Position numbers and translations under genes: made by a program. From positions 1 to 16,522 of the forward strand of contig JAEZEY010000227.1 of NCBI GenBank assembly GCA_023432845.1: DNA of 16,522 nucleotides, written 5' to 3'. The stretch is from Pseudomonadota bacterium. GTDB taxonomy: Bacteria > Pseudomonadota > Alphaproteobacteria > Rhizobiales > Xanthobacteraceae. The notes beneath the pieces are model-generated. The model ran no database searches, was not told the DNA's origin, and was given only the letters and a program-made list of their open reading frames with translations. Of the stretch, positions 1 to 5,516 are shown piece by piece; the first letter of the stretch is position 1, and every line of letters begins with the position of its first letter.

Positions 1-289
1 CTTCGGTATCGAGCCTCTTGGAATCATTGAGCCCGCGCGGAATGCGGTCGGGATCGAGGATCACGGCGGCGGACACCACCGGCCCGGCGAGCGGCCCCCG
101 TCCCGCCTCGTCGCAGCCCGCGACCGGAAAGATACCGGCCTTGAACGCACGGCGCTCACGACGAAAGGTCGGGCGCAAAATCGGCTCGGCCAGCGGCAAT
201 TGCGGCTTGGCAGCCGATTTCGCGGCCGGTTTGGCTGCAGATTTCGCCGCCGGTTTCGGCGCAGCTTTCTTTCTGGAGGCGGGTGCCAT
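1..289 (-). CDS. rnhB: Ribonuclease HII, N-terminal part (gene runs off the window)
   Basis: RNase HII cleaves the RNA strand of RNA-DNA hybrids and starts removal of single ribonucleotides from DNA in the cytoplasm. From the ATG at 289-287 the frame is open to the window edge, giving the first 96 residues. Residues 58-66 (GCDEAGRGP) are the diagnostic RNase HII motif with the catalytic Asp-Glu pair, followed by LAGPVVSAAVIL and LNDSKRLD, all typical of the family. The catalytic residues further downstream lie outside the window. The first 30 or so residues are an alanine/lysine/proline repeat (AAKP and AAKS units) not needed for catalysis. Such basic leaders occur in related alphaproteobacteria, but the exact start is less certain than the identity. 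The gene lies downstream of paiB on the same strand, separated by a repeat-containing spacer. Confidence 0.9.
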   Translation of the reverse strand, partial: MAPASRKKAAPKPAAKSAAKPAAKSAAKPQLPLAEPILRPTFRRERRAFKAGIFPVAGCDEAGRGPLAGPVVSAAVILDPDRIPRGLNDSKRLDTE

Positions 290-372
290 GGGCCGATGGG
301 TACGCCCGACTCGGGGACCCGTTCAACCCTATTCCCGTCCGCCCGTGAAAAACGGGGATTGGGGAAAGATCA

Positions 373-475
373 CGTCATTCCGGGACGGCCCGAAGGGCCG
401 GGCCCGGAATTCATATTCACGGACAGGGGTTATGGATTCCGGGTTCGCTCACTTCGTTCGCGCCCCGGAATGACG
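373..475. repeat. REP-like intergenic palindromic element
   Basis: This element of about 103 bp has inverted ends: cgtcattccggg at 373-384 and ccccggaatgacg at 463-475. Internal inverted segments include the GC-rich hairpin ggcccgaagggcc near 388-400 and a second gattccgggttcg block near 435-447. It fills most of the rnhB-paiB spacer (290-476). Palindromic repeats with ATTCCGGG / CCCGGAAT ends are common between genes in Bradyrhizobiaceae, which is recalled knowledge and was not searched here. Only one copy is visible in this window. Confidence 0.7.
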
Positions 476-476
476 G

Positions 477-1115
477 CTATAAAGCCTTGCCCCGCGCAGC
501 CACTTCGCTGGCCACCATTTCCGCATTATCGCCAAGGCCGCGCAGCCCGTTGATGACGCCGCCTCGATCCACGGCCGGCCGGTTCTGGCTGACCTTCCAT
601 TTGCCTTCGAGGCGCGCGATCGGGATTTCGACGCCGACAATGCCTCTGATCTGCGCGGCGATGAAAGGGTCCGGCGCATCGGAAACGTTCCACGGCGCGG
701 CTTGTGCGTGCTCCTTGTGCCGCGTCAGCGCATCGATCTGCCGCCGGAGCCATTCGGCATCGTCGATCACGCGCGGCGCGCCCCAGGCATGGACCGTGAT
801 GTAGTTCCAGGTCGGTACGACTTTGCCGCTCTCCTGTTTGGTCGGATAGAGCGACGGGCTGATGTAATGCTGCGGCCCCTGAAAGACGACGAGACATTCG
901 GACACCGCGGCAAGCTCACCAAGCTGCGGATTGGCGCGCGCCAGATGCGCGCGCAATGTGCCGTGCTCCGACGTCTCGGCATCGATGAGGAACGGGATCG
1001 GATTGGCCTGCAATCCGCCCGGGCCCGCTGTGACCAGCAGGCCGAGCGGATGCGCCGCGATCAGCGCATGCTGAACGTCGAGCCTGTCCTCGCGGAAGTG
1101 GGGAGGCTGATACAT
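477..1115 (-). CDS. paiB: PaiB-family FMN-binding (putative negative regulator) protein
   Basis: This 212-aa protein has the length and layout of the PaiB / FMN-binding split-barrel family. It begins MYQPPHFREDR, continues with an AAHPLGLLVTAG strand and an ANPIPFLID segment, and carries the strong signature VVPTWNYITVHAWG near the middle. That segment is the most conserved part of PaiB proteins. The family is named from a Bacillus subtilis protein linked to repression of sporulation and protease genes. Biochemically the fold binds FMN or a related cofactor, and the role in alphaproteobacteria is unknown. The start at 1115 is preceded by an AAGGTGA-like ribosome binding site. The gene begins 18 nt after the GNAT gene stops, so the two may be co-transcribed. 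Family assignment is firm; the regulatory role is only inherited from the family. Confidence 0.88.
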   Translation of the reverse strand: MYQPPHFREDRLDVQHALIAAHPLGLLVTAGPGGLQANPIPFLIDAETSEHGTLRAHLARANPQLGELAAVSECLVVFQGPQHYISPSLYPTKQESGKVVPTWNYITVHAWGAPRVIDDAEWLRRQIDALTRHKEHAQAAPWNVSDAPDPFIAAQIRGIVGVEIPIARLEGKWKVSQNRPAVDRGGVINGLRGLGDNAEMVASEVAARGKAL

Positions 1116-1133
1116 GACATCACCTTCCCACCC

Positions 1134-1730
1134 TCACGAGACGCGCTTGATCGGCGCCCAGCCCTTGAGGGCGGACCAGATGCCATGATCGAGCCGGAAG
1201 CGGTCGATCGGCGCCGACGACTTGATCGAGTGGATCCGGTAGAGGCCGACGCCGGTCCATTGAAAGCCGCACTTCTCGAGTACTCGGCGCGAGGCCGGGT
1301 TGGTCACGCGCGCGCCGGCATGCAGCGCCGTGTGGCCAAGATCGGTGAAGGCGTAATCGACCAGCGCATGCACGGCCTCGGTGGCGTAGCCCTTGCCCCA
1401 GTAATCGACGCCGAGCCAGTAACCGATCTCCGCCGCGCCGTCCTGCTGCGCAATTCCGCAGGCGCCGATCACCGTCTTGCCGCGGGTGATGAGATAGACG
1501 CATTCGCCGCCGGGCTTGTTAGCGCCGGTAATGAAATTCTCGGCATCCGCCAAACGGTATGGATGCGGAATACGCGCGGTATTTTCGGCAATACGACGAT
1601 CGGCTGCGAGCATCGATACTGCTTTAGCGTCCGCGAGACGCGGCGCGCGCATAGTCAGCCGCTCGGTCTCGAGGACGGGGATACTCGGGTCGCGAAAACC
1701 TTCGCTTGGTATTTCTTCCAGCAGGGTCAT
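1134..1730 (-). CDS. GNAT-family N-acetyltransferase (RimJ/RimL-like)
   Basis: A protein of about 198 aa with the GNAT fold, predicted to move an acetyl group from acetyl-CoA to an amine. It opens with the RimJ/RimL-type ETERLTMRAPRLADA. The acetyl-CoA pyrophosphate-binding motif is WGKGYATEA, after EIGYWLG, and the C-terminal half has the usual TNPASRRVLEKCGF. The substrate could be a ribosomal protein N-terminus, an antibiotic or a small amine; the sequence does not say. I start it at the ATG at 1730-1728 because a GGAG motif sits about 8 nt upstream and the protein then begins MTLLEEIPSEGF. A longer in-frame start at 1799 would place the start codon inside the hairpin at 1781-1814 and adds 23 unconserved-looking residues. 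It follows rpmA on the same strand. Confidence 0.85.
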   Translation of the reverse strand: MTLLEEIPSEGFRDPSIPVLETERLTMRAPRLADAKAVSMLAADRRIAENTARIPHPYRLADAENFITGANKPGGECVYLITRGKTVIGACGIAQQDGAAEIGYWLGVDYWGKGYATEAVHALVDYAFTDLGHTALHAGARVTNPASRRVLEKCGFQWTGVGLYRIHSIKSSAPIDRFRLDHGIWSALKGWAPIKRVS

Positions 1731-1780
1731 GGCTCGGGCTCCATCTGTGAGCCCAGGCCATCCCCAGGCTCTGAAATGCG

Positions 1781-1814
1781 GAGAGGGGGAGCCGGTCACC
1801 CGTCTCCCCCTCTC
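1781..1814 (-). terminator. Strong hairpin between rpmA and the GNAT gene, probable terminator of rplU-rpmA
   Basis: An 11-bp perfect inverted repeat, gagagggggag at 1781-1791 and ctccccctctc at 1804-1814, with a 12-nt loop. On the minus strand it is followed by cgcatttc, so the U-run is short and imperfect. Its place, after the ribosomal protein operon and before an unrelated gene with its own ribosome binding site, supports termination or attenuation. Confidence 0.6.
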
Positions 1815-1829
1815 AGAGCCCTATGAGCC

Positions 1830-1856
1830 CTGCCGGTTTGACTTGGTGACCGGCAG
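1830..1856 (-). terminator. Second hairpin downstream of rpmA
   Basis: An 8-bp perfect stem, ctgccggt at 1830-1837 and accggcag at 1849-1856, with an 11-nt loop. It lies about 20 nt after the rpmA stop codon, upstream of the stronger hairpin at 1781-1814. There is no U-run. It may protect the 3' end of the ribosomal protein mRNA or form part of a tandem terminator. Confidence 0.4.
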
Positions 1857-1878
1857 ACCTCGATATTTGGTCTACCGT

Positions 1879-2148
1879 TTATTCGGCCGCAGCTGCCATC
1901 GGAACGACGGAGACGTACGTGCGGCCTTTAGCTTTGGTAGCGAACTGAACTTTTCCATCGACGAGTGCGAACAGCGTGTGATCCTTGCCCATGCCTACGT
2001 TACGGCCGGGATGCCATACGGTGCCGCGCTGACGCGCAATGATGTTGCCGGCGGTCGCGAGCTGACCACCGGACTTCTTCAGACCAAGGCGGCGACCGTC
2101 TGAGTCGCGACCGTTGCGGGATGAACCGCCTGCTTTCTTGTGCGCCAT
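1879..2148 (-). CDS. rpmA: 50S ribosomal protein L27
   Basis: At 89 aa this is the normal length for bacterial L27, a large-subunit protein whose N-terminus reaches toward the peptidyl transferase centre. It begins MAHKKAGGSSRNGRDS, the family hallmark, and continues with the conserved segments LGLKKSGGQ, AGNIIARQRGT and HPGRNVGMGKDHTLFAL. It lacks the cleavable N-terminal extension seen in Firmicutes. It follows rplU in the usual order, with a 92-nt spacer. In many alphaproteobacteria obgE lies close by; here the next genes are a GNAT acetyltransferase and paiB. Confidence 0.98.
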   Translation of the reverse strand: MAHKKAGGSSRNGRDSDGRRLGLKKSGGQLATAGNIIARQRGTVWHPGRNVGMGKDHTLFALVDGKVQFATKAKGRTYVSVVPMAAAAE

Positions 2149-2185
2149 AGCTAAAGCTCTCTCGAATTCCGTTACTTGCTACACC

Positions 2186-2202
2186 GATTCCTTGTCGGAA
2201 TC
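2186..2202 (-). other. Small hairpin in the rplU-rpmA spacer
   Basis: Gattcc at 2186-2191 and ggaatc at 2197-2202 form a 6-bp stem with a 5-nt loop, inside the 92-nt gap between the two ribosomal protein genes. It could be an RNA processing or stability element. The stem is short and chance is possible. Confidence 0.3.
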
Positions 2203-2240
2203 ACGTCACTATTTCTTACCTAAGGCGTCAGGCCACCGGC

Positions 2241-2693
2241 TCAAGCGGCGGGCTTGGCGGCCTTCTTGCGGGCGGCGGGCTTTTTCGCCGCTTTCTTTTC
2301 GCCCTCAGTGCCTTCGGCCGCTTCGGGCTTCGGCTTGGCGACCCGCTTGGGGCGCTCCGGCGGCGTCTTCGACGGCTTCTTGCCGTCGGTCAGGATCTCG
2401 GTGATGCGGATCACCGAGAATTCGTGACGGAAGCCGCGCTTGCGGCGCGAATTCTTGCGGCGGCGCTTCTTGAACGCGATGACCTTGTCGCCGCGCTCGT
2501 GGCTCAGCAGCACGCCGGCCACGGTGGCGCCCGACACGGTCGGCACGCCGACCTGCGGGTTGTCGCCGCCGACCAGCAAAACTTCACCAAATTCAATCAC
2601 ATCGCCCGGCTCGCCCGCCTGGCGGTCGATCCGGATCACATCTTCAGCCACAACGCGGTACTGCTTACCGCCGGCCTTGATGACTGCGAACAT
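2241..2693 (-). CDS. rplU: 50S ribosomal protein L21 with Lys/Ala-rich C-terminal tail
   Basis: L21 binds 23S rRNA in the large subunit. Residues 1-103 are the complete conserved protein: MFAVIKAGGKQYRV at the start, then IEFGEVLLVG, and the basic KRRRKNSRRKRGFRHEFSVIRITEI segment just before the usual C-terminus (position 103 or so). The remaining 47 residues are a low-complexity extension rich in lysine, alanine and proline, ending KKAAKKPAARKKAAKPAA. Similar tails occur on L21 of Bradyrhizobium-type bacteria (recalled, not searched), so this is probably real rather than a missed stop. It is the first gene of the rplU-rpmA unit, with a promoter candidate at 2837-2866. Confidence 0.97.
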   Translation of the reverse strand: MFAVIKAGGKQYRVVAEDVIRIDRQAGEPGDVIEFGEVLLVGGDNPQVGVPTVSGATVAGVLLSHERGDKVIAFKKRRRKNSRRKRGFRHEFSVIRITEILTDGKKPSKTPPERPKRVAKPKPEAAEGTEGEKKAAKKPAARKKAAKPAA

Positions 2694-2781
2694 CGTTTTT
2701 TTCCTTCGTGTTCAAACCCGCGCCTCAAGGCCAAGCGGCCCCGGACCGGCTTCTTGTCAGTCGATTTGTTGTTTGTGAACA

Positions 2782-2795
2782 AGGGCTTATGCCCT
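2782..2795 (-). promoter_or_regulatory. Small stem-loop in the rplU 5' leader
   Basis: The transcript of the minus strand would hold agggc-ataa-gccct, a 5-bp stem with a tetraloop, about 90 nt upstream of the rplU start and inside the leader predicted from the promoter at 2837-2866. Leaders of ribosomal protein operons often carry feedback sites. I cannot match this one to a described L21 leader. Confidence 0.3.
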
Positions 2796-2836
2796 CGAAC
2801 AAAGATGCGAGCCTAAAAGGCCCGCATTCCGGCGGC

Positions 2837-2866
2837 TTTATGCCGGGGAAAGCCGGCAAATGTCAA
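2837..2866 (-). promoter_or_regulatory. Candidate housekeeping promoter for rplU-rpmA
   Basis: On the minus strand a perfect TTGACA -35 box (complement of 2861-2866) and a CATAAA -10 box (complement of 2837-2842) are 18 bp apart. Transcription would start about 130 nt upstream of rplU. The perfect -35 box and the position before a ribosomal protein operon make this one of the better promoter candidates in the window. Confidence 0.6.
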
Positions 2867-2923
2867 GGAAACAGGCGGGTTTGGTCGACCCGGCGGGCGT
2901 CCGGAGCGCCGGCCGTTAACGCT

Positions 2924-3658
2924 TCACCCCGCCGTCACCGGCGCCGTGGCCCCATTCTCAGCCTCCGAAGCGTGCGCCAGCCGGTAACCGACGCCCAGCT
3001 CGGTCACCAGAATCTTCGGCGAATCCGGTGTCGGTTCGATCTTCTGCCGCAGCTTGCGCACGAAGATGCGCAGGTAGTGCGTGTCCTGCATGTGGACCGT
3101 GCCCCAAACTTCCTTCAGCAGATGCTGATGGGTGACGACGTTTCCGGCATGCTGCGCCAGCATCTGAAGCAGGCGATATTCCTTCGGGGTCAGCGTCAGC
3201 CGCTGGCCATTCAGGGTCACGGTGCGCGAAGCAAGGTTGATGGTCAGCGGCCCGATCGTAACCGACGGCTCGCCGGACGCCGCGCGCGATTGCCGGCGCA
3301 GCGCCACGCGCACCCGGGCAAGCAGCTCGGCGATGCCGAACGGCTTCACAACATAATCGTCGGCGCCCATTTCGAGCAGCCTCACCTTTTGCGACTCGTT
3401 CGAGCGCACCGACAGCACGATGATCGGCACTGTCGACCAGGAGCGGATGCGCTCGACGACCTCGGCGCCATCCATGTCGGGAAGCCCAAGGTCGATGATC
3501 ACAATATCGACCGGCCGCATGGTCGCGGCGCGGATCGCTTCGGCGCCGGTGCCGGCCTCGTGCACTACAAAGCCATTGAGTTCGAAGCCGGTTCGCAGGA
3601 AGCGGCGGATCTGAACCTCGTCGTCGACGATCAGAACGATCGGGGCGGGCTCACTCAT
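2924..3658 (-). CDS. kdpE: OmpR/PhoB-type response regulator, KdpE-like
   Basis: A 244-aa two-domain response regulator. The receiver domain (about 1-125) has the acidic pair in VLIVDDE, the phosphoacceptor Asp at residue 56 (IIDLGLPDMDG) and the conserved Lys at residue 105 (VVKPF). The C-terminal winged helix (about 140-230) contains LTPKEYRLLQMLAQHAGNV, THQHLLKEVWG and LRIFVRKLRQKIE, which are characteristic of KdpE. In enterobacteria KdpE activates the high-affinity potassium transporter operon kdpFABC. Here no kdp transporter genes are in view, so the target set is inferred from similarity. The gene overlaps the 3' end of the kinase gene by 8 nt, implying translational coupling. Confidence 0.9.
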   Translation of the reverse strand: MSEPAPIVLIVDDEVQIRRFLRTGFELNGFVVHEAGTGAEAIRAATMRPVDIVIIDLGLPDMDGAEVVERIRSWSTVPIIVLSVRSNESQKVRLLEMGADDYVVKPFGIAELLARVRVALRRQSRAASGEPSVTIGPLTINLASRTVTLNGQRLTLTPKEYRLLQMLAQHAGNVVTHQHLLKEVWGTVHMQDTHYLRIFVRKLRQKIEPTPDSPKILVTELGVGYRLAHASEAENGATAPVTAG

Positions 3659-5213
3659 CGCGGTCGTTTTCCATGGTGTGAACGGCGGCCTGCGGTGCCG
3701 GCAATTCGATCGACATCGTCGTACCCCGGCCCGGGCCGTCGCTGATAGCGGTCATTTTGCCGCCATTGGCGGCGATGAAGGATCTCGCGATCCACAGGCC
3801 GAGGCCTGAACCGCCGGTCTCCGATGCCGTGCGACCGCCGCGCACGAAACGATCCCAGATGCGCGGCAGTTCGGCTTCGGTCACGCCCGCACCTTCGTCC
3901 CTGACGCTGAGAACCATGCCGCCGTCGCGGGCGCGTGCCGTGACCGCGATGGTGGAGCTGGGCGGTGAATATTTGGCGGCATTGTCGAATACCTGCACCA
4001 GCGCCTGTTTCACCAGTACGGCGTCGACGTGAACCAGTGGCAGATTCTCCGGCAACTGGCGCGTCAGCTTGTGCTTGGCCAGTCTTTTCCGGCAGCGCTC
4101 CAGCGCGGTGTCGAGAATGTCGGCCGGATCGGCCCATTCCATGCGCGGCCTGACGGCATCGCTGGAGATGCGTGTGGCGTCGATGAGATTCTGGATGTCG
4201 TTGTTGAGCCGCTCGGCCTCGGAGCGGACGTCCTGCGCCAGCGCCTGCAATTTCGGCTCGGCGGCCAGCGCCGGCGCGGTGCTCAGAACAGTGGCGGCGC
4301 CCATGATCGAGGCGAGCGGGGTGCGCAATTCGTGGCTCACCGAGCCGATCAGCGCTTCGCGCAACTGATCGGTTTCCGCGCGCATGCGCGCTTCGTTGAT
4401 TGCCTGGGCGATTCCGAGGCGTTCGAGCGTGGCGGTGGCGTCCGCGAGCACGGCATCGACGCGGACGCGCATGTCATCGATGTTGCTTTGCGACGGATGA
4501 CCGAGATTGATGGCGACGATGCCGAATTCGGGACTCTTTGGCGAGACGGGCCGCACCAGCCAGACATCGCCATTGCCGACCGTGACGCTTGCGGCCGCCG
4601 GATTCGCCTGGCTTTCGGCATCTGAAGCGTCGATGGCCGCAATTCGGGCATAGACGTTTTGCGGTACGCTTGCGCCGGCGCGTCTTTCGGCGGCGATGGC
4701 TGCATCGCGGGCGTTCGCGAACAGCACCACCTTGCGCTGGATGACGGTGGTGAGGTGGTCCTCGATCGCCGACTGGATGTCGGAGGCGTCGAAGGCGACG
4801 GCGATGCGCCGCGAGAAGGCGTAAAGATCTCGCAGGTCGATCTCGCGCCGGCGCGAATGCTCGAGTTCCCGTTTGAGGCGGCTGGCGAGTTGGCTCACGG
4901 TGATCGCGACGATGACGTAGAGCAGGAGATTGATGACCTCCTGCGGGTCGCGAATCTGCAACGAATAGAGCGGCGGGAAGAAGAAATAGGCGGAGGCCAC
5001 GACGCCGCAGGCCGAGGCGAACAGGGCCGCGATCAGTCCCCAGCGGATCGCCGCGATCAGGACCGGAATGAGGTAGGCGATGGTGCCGCGCGTCAGGCCG
5101 ACGTACCAGACGAAGGCAAAGATCGCGACCGTCACCAGGGCGACGAGGCCCAGCGTCAGCAGGATTCCGCGCAATTCCTGCCGCAGGCGGCGCGACGATA
5201 TGGTGACCGACAT
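3651..5213 (-). CDS. KdpD-like sensor histidine kinase lacking the N-terminal KdpD/Usp region
   Basis: A 520-aa membrane kinase. Residues about 14-112 hold four closely spaced hydrophobic segments (for example LLTLGLVALVTVAIFAFVWY and IAYLIPVLIAAI) with the FFFPPLYSLQIRDPQE sequence of the DUF4118 domain, the membrane part of KdpD. A GAF-like region follows at about 125-270. The dimerisation box SVSHELRTPLASI carries the phosphoacceptor His at residue 294. The ATPase domain has the N box DNAAKYSPP and the G boxes DEGAGV and GSGLGLWIARSF. Classical KdpD is about 900 aa and begins with a cytoplasmic KdpD domain plus a Usp domain; these are absent, since the transmembrane part starts right after a short basic N-terminus. 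The partner is the overlapping kdpE. Short KdpD-like kinases are known, so this is probably not a truncation. Confidence 0.88.
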   Translation of the reverse strand: MSVTISSRRLRQELRGILLTLGLVALVTVAIFAFVWYVGLTRGTIAYLIPVLIAAIRWGLIAALFASACGVVASAYFFFPPLYSLQIRDPQEVINLLLYVIVAITVSQLASRLKRELEHSRRREIDLRDLYAFSRRIAVAFDASDIQSAIEDHLTTVIQRKVVLFANARDAAIAAERRAGASVPQNVYARIAAIDASDAESQANPAAASVTVGNGDVWLVRPVSPKSPEFGIVAINLGHPSQSNIDDMRVRVDAVLADATATLERLGIAQAINEARMRAETDQLREALIGSVSHELRTPLASIMGAATVLSTAPALAAEPKLQALAQDVRSEAERLNNDIQNLIDATRISSDAVRPRMEWADPADILDTALERCRKRLAKHKLTRQLPENLPLVHVDAVLVKQALVQVFDNAAKYSPPSSTIAVTARARDGGMVLSVRDEGAGVTEAELPRIWDRFVRGGRTASETGGSGLGLWIARSFIAANGGKMTAISDGPGRGTTMSIELPAPQAAVHTMENDRDE

Positions 5214-5237
5214 GGTACTTCGGCGGTGACGGTTTTT

Positions 5238-5281
5238 TAGACCCCGGGGGTCTATATACCCCGATGACCCTTGTTTGTCCC
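5238..5281 (-). promoter_or_regulatory. Candidate promoter and overlapping operator-like dyad for the kinase-regulator pair
   Basis: On the minus strand GGGACA (complement of 5276-5281) and TATATA (5253-5258) are 17 bp apart, a plausible -35/-10 pair about 40 nt upstream of the kinase start. Touching the -10 box is a near-perfect dyad, TAGACCCC-G-GGGGTCTA (5238-5254), the kind of symmetry a dimeric regulator binds. It could serve KdpE autoregulation or another repressor. The -35 box matches consensus at only four of six bases. Confidence 0.4.
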
Positions 5282-5299
5282 GGCCATGTTGGGTAGATA
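5271..5299 (+). promoter_or_regulatory. Candidate promoter for tRNA-Ser
   Basis: TTGTTT at 5271-5276 and TAGATA at 5294-5299 are separated by exactly 17 bp. Transcription would begin some 35 nt before the tRNA. The -35 box overlaps that of the opposing kinase promoter candidate, so the two could compete. Confidence 0.45.
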
Positions 5300-5341
5300 G
5301 CCCCGGCCCGGGCCCGGTTCATGACCGAGGGTCAGGGTTCC

Positions 5342-5431
5342 GGAGAGGTGGCTGAGCGGTTGAAAGCACCGCACTCGAAATGCGGCATACGGGCAACCGT
5401 ATCGGGGGTTCGAATCCCTCCCTCTCCGCCA
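5342..5431 (+). tRNA. tRNA-Ser, anticodon CGA
   Basis: A complete class II tRNA of 90 nt. The 7-bp acceptor stem pairs ggagagg (5342-5348) with cctctcc (5421-5427); the discriminator base is G and CCA is encoded (5429-5431). The anticodon loop ctcgaaa gives CGA, reading UCG serine codons. A long variable arm and a standard T arm (gggggttcgaatccc) are present. The integrase gene begins 86 nt downstream in the same direction, so the 3' end of this tRNA is the likely chromosomal attachment site of the island. Confidence 0.97.
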
Positions 5432-5492
5432 TTTATTCCCCGTCCGATTTCAAGGCATTAGGCCCCTAAGACGGCCGTTTTCGCGCCCGGCG

Positions 5493-5511
5493 ACGCCTCA
5501 ACCAGAGGCGT
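5493..5511 (+). promoter_or_regulatory. Hairpin overlapping the integrase ribosome binding site
   Basis: Acgcctc (5493-5499) and gaggcgt (5505-5511) form a perfect 7-bp stem with a 5-nt loop, ending 5 nt before the integrase ATG. The only SD-like sequence before that ATG is the GAGG at 5505-5508, which sits in the 3' arm of the stem. Folding could limit integrase translation. It might alternatively terminate the tRNA transcript, since a TTT follows. Confidence 0.4.
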
Positions 5512-5516
5512 TTCCC

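Noticed and set aside
18..473. Plus-strand frame of 151 codons at the left end
   Set aside because: It is the reverse of rnhB and then crosses the palindromic repeat.
1731..1799. Upstream ATG extending the GNAT protein by 23 residues
   Set aside because: The start would lie within a strong hairpin and the internal ATG at 1730 has a better ribosome binding site and matches the family start.
702..1826. Long plus-strand frame of 374 codons
   Set aside because: It lies opposite paiB and the GNAT gene, has no recognisable motif and is arginine-rich in the way of antisense frames in GC-rich DNA.
2708..3745. Long plus-strand frame of 345 codons
   Set aside because: It is antisense to kdpE, whose motifs are complete; the translated product is low-complexity with no known domain.
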